64,000 bases of DNA from an uncultured Latescibacterota bacterium (GCA_951813615.1 OX638377.1:1674001-1738000); one strand, 5' to 3'; counted from the first letter of the stretch, positions 17,997-26,279 are shown. Program-made: numbers and translations. The notes: generated by a model not told the origin, from the letters alone.

Positions 17997-18132
17997 GTTA
18001 CGCATAAATATCTAGGCATAAGATGCTTCGACTCCGCTGCGCTCCGCTCAGCATGACAGAGGCTGCCGCGCACTCTCCTTGTCATGCTGAGCGTAAGCGA
18101 AGCATCCCATACCTAATAAGCCCATGCGTAAC
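17997..18132. repeat. 136-bp imperfect palindrome (REP/MITE-like) between convergent genes
   Basis: The outermost 9 bases (17997-18005 and 18124-18132) are exact inverted copies. Inside these, ATGCTTCG (18023-18030) pairs with CGAAGCAT (18098-18105) and GCTCAGCATGACA (18047-18059) pairs with TGTCATGCTGAGC (18080-18092), around an unpaired centre. It fills almost exactly the gap between the convergent Rieske and Gfo/Idh genes, its right end reaching into the Gfo/Idh stop codon. It could act as a bidirectional terminator or be a non-autonomous mobile repeat. Confidence 0.8.
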
Positions 18133-19118
18133 TATCTCGGTACTGGAATGGGCACCGGCACATTGCCCTGCTTTTGCGATTCTAAAAATCCAATAATCAG
18201 TTCTACTACGGTGTGTCCGGCCCGCCCCGGCGATACTGACTCGACGCCTTGGTCCATGGCTGCGATCAGCTCGTGGATGCCGGCGGGAATGCCCTCGACC
18301 GGCCAAGTTGGCGGCGCGAGGGGTTCCGGCTCTTCGCCGCGATACAGGGTGCCGCCGTCGCTGACCATAACTAGTCGTCCGGTGGTGCCGACCACTTCGA
18401 GTTGCTGCTTGGGCGCTGGCGTGGTCTTCGAGCCGCCGATGTAGAAGCCCCGTACACCCCCAGAAAAGTGGATGTACCCGTTGGCACCCGGCTCGGTGGC
18501 CGGCACGTGGCCGCCGTCGCCGCGGTATTCGGCGTAGTCCTCATATCCTTCCTCTAGTTCGGCCACCACCCACTGAGGCTGCTCGCCTGCGTAGTAGCAG
18601 ATAGCGTCGAGGGTGTGGGTGCCGTTGCGGAAGAGCATGGCGCGGGGGCCGGAGAGCGTGCCGATGACGTATTGCACCGGGCCGATGACGCCTTGATCGA
18701 CGATCTCTTCTTTGGCGTGCCGCCACAGGGGTATGAAGCGCCGGGTGTGATCGACCGACAGGGTGGTGTTGTTGGCGTCGCAAGCGGCGATCATGCGGTC
18801 GGCGTCTGCGAGGCTGGTGGCCAGCGGCTTTTCGCAAAAGATGCCTTTGGCCCCGGCGTTGGCCGCATCGACGACTAAGTCGGCGTGGCGGTGATCCGAG
18901 GTGGCGACGGTGACGATGTCCAGCGATTCGCGGTCGAGCATCTCGCGGTGATCGCGGTACAGGGTGAGGTCCGCGTCTGGCCAGCGTTGTTCGAACTCGC
19001 GGAGAGTTTCTTCGTCGAGGTCGCAAGCCGCCACGAGACTGGCGCGGTCCGACCCGACAATCCCGGTGGCGTGGGCCACGCCAATGCCGCGGCAGCCAAT
19101 GACTCCAGCTTTATACAT
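18132..19118 (-). CDS. Gfo/Idh/MocA family oxidoreductase
   Basis: The 328-residue protein starts MYKAGVIGCRGIGVAHATG (Rossmann). It has GIFCEKPLATSLADADRM (EKP near residue 95), VDHTRRFIPLWRHA and FRNGTHTLDAICYYAG, the last holding the Asp/His pair of the C-terminal domain. The start at 19118 follows AAGGAG. It is closely related to the protein at 41550-42578, sharing the VDHTRxxxP and RNGTHxxDAxCxFA blocks. It is 30 bases downstream of the sulfatase at 19149, so likely one transcript. Confidence 0.87.
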   Translation of the reverse strand: MYKAGVIGCRGIGVAHATGIVGSDRASLVAACDLDEETLREFEQRWPDADLTLYRDHREMLDRESLDIVTVATSDHRHADLVVDAANAGAKGIFCEKPLATSLADADRMIAACDANNTTLSVDHTRRFIPLWRHAKEEIVDQGVIGPVQYVIGTLSGPRAMLFRNGTHTLDAICYYAGEQPQWVVAELEEGYEDYAEYRGDGGHVPATEPGANGYIHFSGGVRGFYIGGSKTTPAPKQQLEVVGTTGRLVMVSDGGTLYRGEEPEPLAPPTWPVEGIPAGIHELIAAMDQGVESVSPGRAGHTVVELIIGFLESQKQGNVPVPIPVPR

Positions 19119-19148
19119 GTCGTGCTCCTTTGGTTGGGGTTTCACTTC

Positions 19149-20486
19149 TCATCCAGTGTAGGGAACGGTGCCTCGTGCATCTACTTGGTACCCCCAGCGT
19201 TCGAGATAGGCTGGGCCGGGGAGGAAGGGGTCGTCGGCTGCGGCGAGGCGGCGCGTGAGGGCCGCGTCTAATTCGTCGAGCAGGTCCTGCTGGCCGGGCT
19301 GGCCGACGAGGTTGTCCTGTTGGAAAGGATCGGCCTCGTTGTCGTAGAGCAGCCACGGCCCCTCTAGGGCACGCACGTACGTGTGGCGACGGGTGCGCAG
19401 GCCCCGGTAGGATCGGCCACCAACGCCGGTCCACCACTGTCCAAAGGGATGAGGGCACTGCAAGAGTGCGGTGCCGTCCGAGGGGTCTGGGCCGCCTTGT
19501 AGGTACGCGGAAAAGTCGATCCCCTCCACGGTGGAAGGAATCGGTAGGCCGCACAGGCCCAACATAGTTGGCATGATGTCGGGTAGGTCGATCAGTGCGT
19601 CGAGTTCGGCGGCGTCCATCCCCGGATAGCGCAGCAGGAATGGCACGCGGATGGATTCTTCGTAGGGCTTTTGCTTTTTGTCCATGCCCTGCGAGCCGAG
19701 CATGTCGCCGTGATCTGAGAAGAACAGAAAGATCGTTTCCTGCTCCAGCCCTTCCTCCTGCAAGGTCTGCAGCAACATGTCGACGCAGTCGTCCAAAGCC
19801 GTGCAATGAGCGTAGTACCCGGCGAGCCACTGCCGGGCGTTCGCGGCCCAGTCGGCGGGTACGTTGGGCCGCAGGGCGATAGCGGCCGGATCGTACAGGG
19901 CTTGGTACGCTTCCGGGGCTGTGTGATAGGGGGCGTGCGGTGGCCCCCACGACAGGACTAGTAAGAAGGGTTTGTCTCCGCGACCGCGCAGGTACGCTTG
20001 GGCGTCGTGGGTCTGAGCCAAGGCGTCGTAGCCCTCCCATACGAGCTGTTCGTCTGAGTCGCCGGCATAGTACGCGGAATGGTTATAGTCGTGAGTGCAT
20101 TCGAGCACCTTCCAGTACTCGAAGCCCTGCCGCCGCTCGGGTGGGATATAGTTAGAGCGGCCGCGGTCATTGACGTGCCACTTGCCGATATAGGCCGTGT
20201 CGTAGCCACCTGCGCTGAAAGCCTGCGCGATGCTCGTGGCGTCTTGGCCCAGCTCTACATCGTTGACGAAGACTCCGTGTGTGAGGGGGTATTGACCGGT
20301 CAAAAGCGAGGCCCGCGCCGGTGAGCACACTGAGCAGCCAGACACCGCGTGGGTGCAGTTGATGCTGCGACTTGCCAGCGCGTCCAAATTGGGGGTTTGC
20401 ACGTTGGGGTCGCCGGCGTACCCGAAGGCTTGGGCACGCCATTGGTCGGCGAAGACGAGGACGACATTCGGCGGTTTGTTGGTCAC
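19149..20486 (-). CDS. Type I sulfatase with GTG start
   Basis: The 445-residue protein opens NKPPNVVLVFADQWRAQ (metal-binding Asp) and has the formylglycine motif CSPARASLLTGQ near residues 53-64. YIGKWHVND, LSWGPPHAPY and IFLFFSDHGDMLG follow. GTG at 20484-20486 is chosen because GGAG lies 8 bases upstream and all family motifs follow at the right distance; no in-frame ATG is available there. It differs in length and C-terminus from the sulfatase at 7262. No signal peptide is evident. It would hydrolyse a sulfate ester, probably of a sugar, with the adjacent Gfo/Idh acting on the product. Confidence 0.9.
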   Translation of the reverse strand: MTNKPPNVVLVFADQWRAQAFGYAGDPNVQTPNLDALASRSINCTHAVSGCSVCSPARASLLTGQYPLTHGVFVNDVELGQDATSIAQAFSAGGYDTAYIGKWHVNDRGRSNYIPPERRQGFEYWKVLECTHDYNHSAYYAGDSDEQLVWEGYDALAQTHDAQAYLRGRGDKPFLLVLSWGPPHAPYHTAPEAYQALYDPAAIALRPNVPADWAANARQWLAGYYAHCTALDDCVDMLLQTLQEEGLEQETIFLFFSDHGDMLGSQGMDKKQKPYEESIRVPFLLRYPGMDAAELDALIDLPDIMPTMLGLCGLPIPSTVEGIDFSAYLQGGPDPSDGTALLQCPHPFGQWWTGVGGRSYRGLRTRRHTYVRALEGPWLLYDNEADPFQQDNLVGQPGQQDLLDELDAALTRRLAAADDPFLPGPAYLERWGYQVDARGTVPYTG

Positions 20487-20537
20487 TGTGGGTCTCCTGC
20501 GTTGGAATGAACAGCCCTCAATATCTTCGCGCCGGGG

Positions 20538-20580
20538 GGCGGCTGTCAATGTTGACCGGGTTCGGTGTGCGCGGTACTTT
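20538..20580 (+). promoter_or_regulatory. Sigma-70-type promoter, copy 1 of a duplicated 40-bp cassette
   Basis: TTGACC (20552-20557), a 17-base spacer and TACTTT (20575-20580) stand 34 bases before the ATG at 20615. The 40 bases at 20538-20577 recur with 5 differences at 22208-22247, including -35, spacer length and -10. Confidence 0.7.
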
Positions 20581-20614
20581 GGCCGCTTGAAAGCCCTGTC
20601 TGGAGGATGCACCC

Positions 20615-22162
20615 ATGAGCAAACGCAGATTACCCATCGGCATTCAAACCTTCCGCGAGATCCGCGAGGAAGACTGCTACTACGTCGATAAGACCGGCTA
20701 CATCTGCCGGCTGCTCGACGAGGGCAAGCACTACTTTCTGTCGCGTCCGCGCCGCTTTGGCAAAAGCCTGTTGTTGGACACGCTCAAGGAGGTGTTCGAG
20801 GGCAACAAATCGCTGTTTGAGGGGTTGGACATCCACGACCACTGGGATTGGTCACGGCGGTATCCGGTTGTGCGGCTGGACTTCAGCGGTGGCAGTTACT
20901 ACGAGCGGGGTGGTCTGCACGAAGACGCGATGGCGCAACTACAAGATTTGGCAGAAGAGGCCGGGGTTACGACCCGTTACGAGAGCGCCTCGGCGTGCTT
21001 TCGCCATCTGCTTGGGGCACTGAGTCGGCAGGCTGGGCAGCGTGTTGTAGTGCTGGTAGATGAGAATGACAAGCCGATTTTGGATGCGCTGGAGGTGCCG
21101 GACGTCGCCCGCGCTAACCGCGACTTTCTGCGCGATCTGTACGCGATGATCAAATCCAGCGATGCACACATCCGCTTCGCCTTCATTACGGGGGTGAGCA
21201 AGTTTTCCAAGGTCAGCTTGTTTTCTGGACTCAACAACCTCAAGGACATCACCATTGATCCGCGCTACTCCGCTATTTGTGGCTACACCGAGGCAGACCT
21301 CGCCACGGTATTCGCACCAGAACTACCAGGCTTGGACCGGGATCAGATCCGCGACTGGTACAACGGCTACAGTTGGCTCGGCGACGAGAAGGTGTACAAT
21401 CCCTTCGACATCCTGCTGCTGTTCGACAGCCGCAAGTTCGGTGCCTATTGGTTTGAGACCGGCACGCCGACGTTCTTAATCGAAACCCTGTGCAAGCGCC
21501 ACGTCAGTTCCTTGGAGTTGGGCAGCATGGAGGGCGGCAGCGCCCTGTTGTCCACCTTCGACGTGGACGACATGGCGACCGAGGCGCTGTTGTTCCAGAC
21601 CGGCTACCTGACGATAACTGACGAAGAGGACCTTGGCGGTGAACCTCACTATCTCTTGGGCTATCCCAACCGGGAAGTGAGGCAGAGCTTGAATCGCAGC
21701 CTGCTGCGCTACTTGGTGAAGGACTCATCGCAGCAGATGGCCAACAGCGTACGGCTATACGAACTGCTGTCAGTCAATGATTTCGCCGGCTTGGAGACGT
21801 TGTTCCACGCTTTTTTCGCCAGCATTCCCTATGAGTGGTACACTAACAATGACATTGCGAATTACGAGGGGTACTACGCGAGCGTATTCTATTCCTATTT
21901 CGCTGGCTTGGGACTGGATATTCAGGTGGAGGACAGCAGTAGCCATGGGCGCTTAGACATGGCCGTTCTGTTCAACGGCAACGTCTATCTATTCGAGTTC
22001 AAGGTGGTCGAGCTGGCGTCTGCGGGTGCGGCGATGGCGCAGTTGCAGGAGCGGCGCTACGCGGATAAGTATCGCGCCTTGGGGCAGCCGATTTATCTGA
22101 TTGGCGTGGAATTTAGTAAGGATGAACGCAACTTGGCGGCGTTTGACGTCGAGCGAGCATGA
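20615..22162 (+). CDS. AAA-ATPase-like protein with C-terminal PD-(D/E)XK nuclease-like domain (DUF1703 type)
   Basis: The 515-residue protein begins LPIGIQTFREIREEDCYYVDKT, the signature of the AAA-ATPase-like/PDDEXK_9 family. The P-loop is SRPRRFGKSLLLDTL near residues 43-57 and the Walker B is VVVLVDENDKPI, where canonical members have DEYDKP. The C-terminal domain (about 430-515) has GRLDMAVLFN followed by VYLFEFKVV, fitting D...ExK of the nuclease fold. Cellular role is not established; genes of this type are often present in many divergent copies and have been suspected of defence or mobile behaviour. GGAGG precedes the start. It stands between two copies of a promoter cassette. Confidence 0.88.
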   Translation: MSKRRLPIGIQTFREIREEDCYYVDKTGYICRLLDEGKHYFLSRPRRFGKSLLLDTLKEVFEGNKSLFEGLDIHDHWDWSRRYPVVRLDFSGGSYYERGGLHEDAMAQLQDLAEEAGVTTRYESASACFRHLLGALSRQAGQRVVVLVDENDKPILDALEVPDVARANRDFLRDLYAMIKSSDAHIRFAFITGVSKFSKVSLFSGLNNLKDITIDPRYSAICGYTEADLATVFAPELPGLDRDQIRDWYNGYSWLGDEKVYNPFDILLLFDSRKFGAYWFETGTPTFLIETLCKRHVSSLELGSMEGGSALLSTFDVDDMATEALLFQTGYLTITDEEDLGGEPHYLLGYPNREVRQSLNRSLLRYLVKDSSQQMANSVRLYELLSVNDFAGLETLFHAFFASIPYEWYTNNDIANYEGYYASVFYSYFAGLGLDIQVEDSSSHGRLDMAVLFNGNVYLFEFKVVELASAGAAMAQLQERRYADKYRALGQPIYLIGVEFSKDERNLAAFDVERA

Positions 22163-22207
22163 AGCGGGGGCCGGCTGGCTCTGAGACGATGGATGAACCA
22201 CCGCTGG

Positions 22208-22250
22208 GGCGGCTGTCAACATTGATCGGGTTCGACGTGCGCGGTACAAT
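22208..22250 (+). promoter_or_regulatory. Sigma-70-type promoter, copy 2 of the duplicated cassette
   Basis: TTGATC (22222-22227), 17-base spacer, TACAAT (22245-22250), 40 bases before the ATG at 22291. Its -10 is closer to consensus than copy 1, so this is likely the stronger promoter. It begins 45 bases after the upstream gene's stop. Confidence 0.72.
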
Positions 22251-22290
22251 CGAATTCTACCGGATTGAACTTATCCACGGGAGGAAAATC

Positions 22291-22791
22291 ATGAGAGGTC
22301 GCAGCATTGCCGCAGCAGTAGTAATTGCAGGAATCGCCATCGGAGTTGGCTCAATAGCCGAAGCTCATGAAGACCACGACAAGGCTTCCGCACCCACGGC
22401 GTTCACCGCGATGACGCCGATCCTGAACGTCGCAAGCGTCGAGGCGAGCATTGAGCACTACACCTCGGTGCTCGGTTTCAACAAGGATTGGGACTGGCCC
22501 GCCGAGGAGGAGGACAAGACCTTTGCCTCCATATCCAATGGCGAGGTACACGTCTTTCTCGCCGAGAATTCGCAGGGTGCCCGACCTGTGTGGATCTACT
22601 ACAACGTCGGCGATGTTGACAAGCTACATCAGGAGTACGCGGCAGCGGGGGCGGTCATAACTCAGGAGCCTGTTGACCGGCCTTGGGGGGCGCGGGAAAT
22701 GCTAGTTGAGGATTTGGATGGCCATGTTTTGCGGATTGGTGGTTCTCCTAGCGAGGAAGAGCATGATGAGAGCGAGGAAGAGGGCCATTAA
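22291..22791 (+). CDS. Secreted VOC (glyoxalase/bleomycin-resistance fold) protein
   Basis: The 166-residue product has a signal peptide (SIAAAVVIAGIAIGVG, likely cleaved after AEA near residue 26). A single VOC module follows: PILNVASVEASIEHYTSVLGF, SNGEVHVFLAEN, PVWIYYNVGDVDKLHQEY and MLVEDLDGHVLRIGG, the last Glu being a typical metal ligand. The C-terminus is a short His/Glu-rich tail (HDESEEEGH) that could bind metal. GGGAGG lies before the start at 22291; the frame opens earlier at 22159, but that start would remove the signal peptide and run over the promoter. Export of a VOC protein is uncommon; the substrate is unknown. Confidence 0.82.
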   Translation: MRGRSIAAAVVIAGIAIGVGSIAEAHEDHDKASAPTAFTAMTPILNVASVEASIEHYTSVLGFNKDWDWPAEEEDKTFASISNGEVHVFLAENSQGARPVWIYYNVGDVDKLHQEYAAAGAVITQEPVDRPWGAREMLVEDLDGHVLRIGGSPSEEEHDESEEEGH

Positions 22792-22829
22792 AGTGAGAAG
22801 TAGGCGCACGCTGTCCGAAAGCTGAAAAA

Positions 22830-23053
22830 ATGGTTAAGGTCAACAACATAGAGCAGCCTTCAGAGAGTGAGAACACTGGCCTTACTCCTTCGACGGTCAA
22901 ACTCAAGCGGATAATGGGCACCTCGACCTCTTACCGAATGCTGACGCCGTACGAAATCGACTTGCTGAAAAAAGCGCACAGGAGGTTGCTCAGGTTGTGA
23001 GCGAAGTTCTCGCCAGAAAAATTTCCGAGGTGGAAACGCTCCGGCCTCATTGA
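22830..23053 (+). pseudogene. Small frameshifted gene of about 74 residues
   Basis: From ATG 22830 the frame reads through GTSTSYRMLTPYEIDLLKK and then, at a run of six A (22968-22973), shifts out of register and ends early. In the -1 frame it continues SAQEVAQVVSEVLARK and ISEVETLRPH to the stop at 23051-23053. One extra A would restore a single protein. The block RxLTPYEIDLL is reminiscent of small antitoxin-like hypothetical proteins, but I cannot name the family. The start has no clear ribosome site. It may be a true gene with a homopolymer sequence error or a fresh pseudogene. Confidence 0.5.
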
Positions 23054-23432
23054 AGCCTCTGCTTTGAAAGCTGACTACTTCACATATATTCGGCGTTGTT
23101 GCATGAATATCTATAAGTCGTTGTTTTACAGTAAGTTGTCGTTTTGGTATCAAATTTCGTAAATTGTTGTTTTCTAACTTGTTATCAAAGCTATCTTCAA
23201 CAAGGACCGCCTCGGTGCTCAGCGAACCTTTGGCCTGATACGTCACCTGCGGCCCAAGTTGGCGGAGGTGGGTACGGAAGCGTTCCCGGTTATTTCGTTT
23301 ATCGCCAAATCTGAACTGCGGGACCGCGACCTTGAAACCCTCCGATCTTATTGAAAGGAGTAGGTGCGGTCGGATTTCTTGGGTGTTGTCGCTCCAGCCT
23401 CATGAAGCAACAAGATGTGGCAAGATGAGATG
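23054..23432. other. AT-rich gap with a coding fragment and short repeats
   Basis: Positions 23178-23354 on the plus strand hold 58 sense codons after a stop. The peptide (NKDRLGAQRTFGLIRHLRPKL then EAFPVISFIAKSEL) looks like coding sequence but lacks a start codon, so it is probably the tail of a lost gene. Between 23108 and 23180 a degenerate TAAGTTGTTGTTTT-like unit occurs three times at unequal spacing. Nothing else is recognised. Confidence 0.35.
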
Positions 23433-23723
23433 CTATCCGGCGGGTTCCAATTCCTTTGACTCTTCTAGTTCCAGTTTTAAGCCCAGTGCTTTGCACACTT
23501 TGAGGAGAGTAGTAACATTGCAGCTTGCACCGTTTTCTAACTTGGACAGTTGCTGCTGAGTTACTTGGGCTTGTTGCGCTACCTCTTTTTGCGATTTACC
23601 TGACTTATCTCGGGCGACTACAAGTTGCAGGGACAGTTCAGCCAACTGCCTCTCCTCCTCATACATTTTGCGAAATCGCTCGTCTTGGAGTTTCTCTTTG
23701 AGATGGGCTGCAAAGGTCTGCAT
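23433..23723 (-). CDS. higA: HTH (XRE-type) antitoxin of HigBA-like module
   Basis: The 96-residue protein has a Cro/C1 helix-turn-helix at about 35-85: VARDKSGKSQKEVAQQAQ, VTQQQLSKLENGA and TLLKVCKALGLKLEL. The N-terminal 30 residues are a charged helix probably binding the toxin. Its ATG overlaps the toxin stop codon by one base (TGATG), so the genes are translationally coupled in toxin-first order, typical of HigBA. Such antitoxins repress their own operon, but no operator palindrome stands out upstream. Confidence 0.88.
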   Translation of the reverse strand: MQTFAAHLKEKLQDERFRKMYEEERQLAELSLQLVVARDKSGKSQKEVAQQAQVTQQQLSKLENGASCNVTTLLKVCKALGLKLELEESKELEPAG

Positions 23724-24100
23724 CAGAAATACTCTCTCAGTTGGCGTTCATCGAACCGATTCAAAAAGTCTATCCGCATTGATCGGGTTTTCCGAATTTC
23801 TGCTTTGGGCACTTGGCCCGTCGTCTTCACAAACGCATGGGTAAGAACAATAAAATCCCGATAACAAAAGAAATATAGACAGCGTATTTGATCGCCGGAT
23901 AAGGTAACCCTCAGTTCGTGAATCCCGTCCTCCAAGAGGTCGGCGTGAGGGCGAGGCAGGTGAGGACCTTGATCGGCAAGCAGCCCAATCCAACCGAGCA
24001 GTTTGGCTTGGTTCCGTTGACTCCGAGCATCGATAAACTCACGCATGGGACATTGTCCATCTGTAGATTCGTAATAGACGATGTGCCAAGGTTGCGACAT
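23723..24100 (-). CDS. higB: HigB/RelE-superfamily toxin (Gp49-like)
   Basis: The 125-residue protein follows the phage-derived Gp49-like/HigB pattern: an N-terminal strand WHIVYYESTDGQCPMREFID, a helical segment, then LEDGIHELRVTLSGDQIRCLYFFCYRDFIVLTHAFVKTTGQVPKAEIRKTRSMR. The central Arg and the HAFxKK/T-like strand are the catalytic-side features of this mRNA interferase fold. It is first in the operon and ends within the antitoxin start codon. GC content is below that of the flanking catabolic genes. Confidence 0.88.
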   Translation of the reverse strand: MSQPWHIVYYESTDGQCPMREFIDARSQRNQAKLLGWIGLLADQGPHLPRPHADLLEDGIHELRVTLSGDQIRCLYFFCYRDFIVLTHAFVKTTGQVPKAEIRKTRSMRIDFLNRFDERQLREYF

Positions 24101-24259
24101 AGATTACATCATACATCAAAAATGATGTGTATGCAAGCTCGACGGCAACGATTTCTGGGCGTCCCTGCTCGTCCTCATTGAAGCACGCCATAGGTCTGGC
24201 TATATTGGAGGCCGTTGATACAATTTTCGGGATTTCACCACCCTTGCCTCACTGTAGCC

Positions 24260-25051
24260 ATGAACGACCTCGAGACACTACAATACCTATTCGACGTGCA
24301 GGGCTATTTGGTGCTCGAAAATGTCCTCGACGCCGAGGAAGTGGCTGCCCTCAACCACTTACTCGACGCGCACCTGCCGCCGGCAAAGGGCAACCGCTTT
24401 GGTTCCGCTCCCGACGGCCCGGGCTTTTTGGACTGGGGTCAGCCCTTTATCGACCTGCTCGACCACTCCCAGATCATGCCCGTGCTGCGCTTCCGCTTGG
24501 GCGATTGCTTCCGCCTCGACCGGATCTACGGTTTGTGTTTGCGCCACGGCATGGCCAGAGGCGTCTTGCACTGTGACTACGGCCCCACGTCGCCCACCTC
24601 CGGGGCGCAGCCGGGCCAGTACCATCCCTTGCGCGACAACCAAATCCTCAACGGCTTTGTCGTGGCGACTTGGAACTTGACCGACGCTGGCCCGGATTAC
24701 GGCGGCTTTTGCTGCATTCCCGGTAGCCACAAGAGCAATTTCATCCTGCCGCAACCGATTGCCGATGCGCCTGAACAGGCTCCTTGCGTGATCATCCCCT
24801 CGGCCCCGGCTGGCTCGGTTACTTTGTTCACCGAGGCCCTGACGCACGGGACGGCCGCTTGGCATGGGCACCACCAGCGGCGTGCCTTGCTCTACAAGTA
24901 CTGCGTCTCGCAAATGGCCTGGACCAACAGGCGCGTGCAACCGCCGGCTGACCTAACCAGGCGGCAGCAGATCCTCTTTGGCGAGCCAGCTGATCCGCAT
25001 CGCTTTTTTCCCTCGCTTTTTGAAGGTGTTGACGAGGTGACGAATTCGTGA
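24260..25051 (+). CDS. PhyH-family oxygenase, HxD type (first of three tandem copies)
   Basis: The 263-residue protein has YLFDVQGYLVLENVLDAEEV at the start, a typical PhyH opening, then VLHCDYG with iron ligands H104 and D106. GGFCCIPGSHKSNF lies near 150, and LTHGTAAWHGHHQRR carries the distal His near 205 and the 2-oxoglutarate Arg. It is a paralogue of 48806-49561 (same GFCCIPGSHK and LTHGTAxW blocks), but that copy lacks the acidic ligand. Start at 24260 by family alignment; an in-frame start at 24215 has no support. Its TGA overlaps the next ATG by one base. Confidence 0.87.
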   Translation: MNDLETLQYLFDVQGYLVLENVLDAEEVAALNHLLDAHLPPAKGNRFGSAPDGPGFLDWGQPFIDLLDHSQIMPVLRFRLGDCFRLDRIYGLCLRHGMARGVLHCDYGPTSPTSGAQPGQYHPLRDNQILNGFVVATWNLTDAGPDYGGFCCIPGSHKSNFILPQPIADAPEQAPCVIIPSAPAGSVTLFTEALTHGTAAWHGHHQRRALLYKYCVSQMAWTNRRVQPPADLTRRQQILFGEPADPHRFFPSLFEGVDEVTNS

Positions 25052-26247
25052 TGTCAATGCCTCCTAATCCCTTGCTCGAAGACCAATTGGCCGATCCGCT
25101 GTGGGAGCGCTTTCTGCACAGTTCCACCAGCGATTTGGCTCGGGCGAGTCGGCCGGACTTCCTAGGGGACGAGCCGACGCCTCTACAATGGGTAGCAGAA
25201 GATTGGGATCGCTTGGAGGCTGAACGCCGCGATGTTTTTGACTGGGACAAGCTAGAAGCCCAATTCGACCGCGACGTCTATCTGCGCGATGGGTACGCTG
25301 TGCTACGAGGCATCGTGCCTCCGTCCGTCATTGAGACTTGGATTGAGGTGCTGCAGTACGGCCAACAGCGCAACGACGCTCTTTTGCAGGCGGACTGGAG
25401 GCAAATAGACTGGCTCGCCTTGGGTCGTCGCCCGCCCGAGTGCCCACTGAGCGCTGAGGCTATTACCGGTGCCTTGGGCGGCAGCCAGAAAGCGCCGCAA
25501 AGAACCGACGAAGTCGGCGTGCTGACCCTGCGGCGGCACAGCGTTTTTACCGAGTATTTCCCCGCTGGCCACGTCCCGTTCCTCATGGACGTGCTGACCC
25601 ATCCGCAGATGTTGCATTTACAGAAGTTGTGCTTGGGCACGGAGGCCGTGTATTTCGATCACAACCAGCTCCTTACCCGGCCGCCGGGTTACGCTGGCGG
25701 CAGTTGGCACAGCCACAAGATAGGTGCTGGCTACGACTGTGGCCCCACCCGCGATTTGGCCAAGTACCAGGCCCAGCCCAATACCAACCTCACCTTGTGC
25801 TATCCCCAGGGTTTTAGTGCCGCCGACGATGGCGGCCTCAAGTTCATTCGCGGTAGCCACCTGTTTCGCGACCCGGACAACTGCCGAGCGGCCACCGACG
25901 AGGAGATCGAAGCTGGTTGGCTCAAGGGACGCGTCCATCCCATCACGGGGAAGCCGCTGGCCATCGAACATCTCGAACTGCCCCCTGGCTCGGTCGTTTG
26001 CTGCCTGTCGCACGGAGCACACGGCGTAGCTCCGAAGGGAGCGGGCAAAGAGACCCGCTGGTGTGCCCTATATGCGTACAAAAAAGCCGATGATCGCACC
26101 GGCTTGGTGCAGCCGCCCCACGCCGTGCCGCCGCTGTGGGCACTCAAAGCGCAGCAGGGTGAACTGCCGCCCGTTTTAACCGAACTGATGCGTCCGAGCT
26201 TTGACCGCGCCTTGACCGGAGGCCGCACCGAGCCTTATCAAGATTGA
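25051..26247 (+). CDS. PhyH-like oxygenase with HSH in the iron motif (second of three)
   Basis: A 398-residue protein, longer than usual PhyH because of an N-terminal region of about 75 residues before YLRDGYAVLRGIVPP. The metal site reads GGSWHSHKIG (H220-S-H222), so the usual Asp is a His. DDGGLKFIRGSHLFRDPDN is the conserved core and LSHGAHGVAPKGAGKETRW gives the distal His and Arg. The core and the block HPITGKPLAIEHLELP are shared with 49581-50330, which also has HSH, so this is a distinct subfamily and not a single mutation. ATG at 25051 overlaps the previous stop (TGATG). Confidence 0.85.
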   Translation: MSMPPNPLLEDQLADPLWERFLHSSTSDLARASRPDFLGDEPTPLQWVAEDWDRLEAERRDVFDWDKLEAQFDRDVYLRDGYAVLRGIVPPSVIETWIEVLQYGQQRNDALLQADWRQIDWLALGRRPPECPLSAEAITGALGGSQKAPQRTDEVGVLTLRRHSVFTEYFPAGHVPFLMDVLTHPQMLHLQKLCLGTEAVYFDHNQLLTRPPGYAGGSWHSHKIGAGYDCGPTRDLAKYQAQPNTNLTLCYPQGFSAADDGGLKFIRGSHLFRDPDNCRAATDEEIEAGWLKGRVHPITGKPLAIEHLELPPGSVVCCLSHGAHGVAPKGAGKETRWCALYAYKKADDRTGLVQPPHAVPPLWALKAQQGELPPVLTELMRPSFDRALTGGRTEPYQD

Positions 26248-26279
26248 AGCTAACTCCACACCTTTCGACGAGGTTTTCG

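Noticed and set aside
19111..20040. 309-codon minus frame in the second sulfatase
   Set aside because: Arg/Pro-rich shadow of the sulfatase frame, which has the formylglycine motif.
20538..22247. 40-bp direct repeats as transposon target duplications
   Set aside because: They are five bases apart in sequence, longer than known simple target duplications, and both are well-formed promoters at the same distance from a start codon.
22968..22973. Programmed frameshift in the small gene at 22830
   Set aside because: The zero-frame phasing is G AAA AAA, which does not let the P-site codon re-pair, unlike the A AAA AAG in the IS. Indel or sequencing error is more likely.
22860..23246. 128-codon minus-strand frame
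   Set aside because: It spans the AT-rich debris and the frameshifted gene, has no motif or ribosome site, and crosses a clear plus-strand coding pattern.
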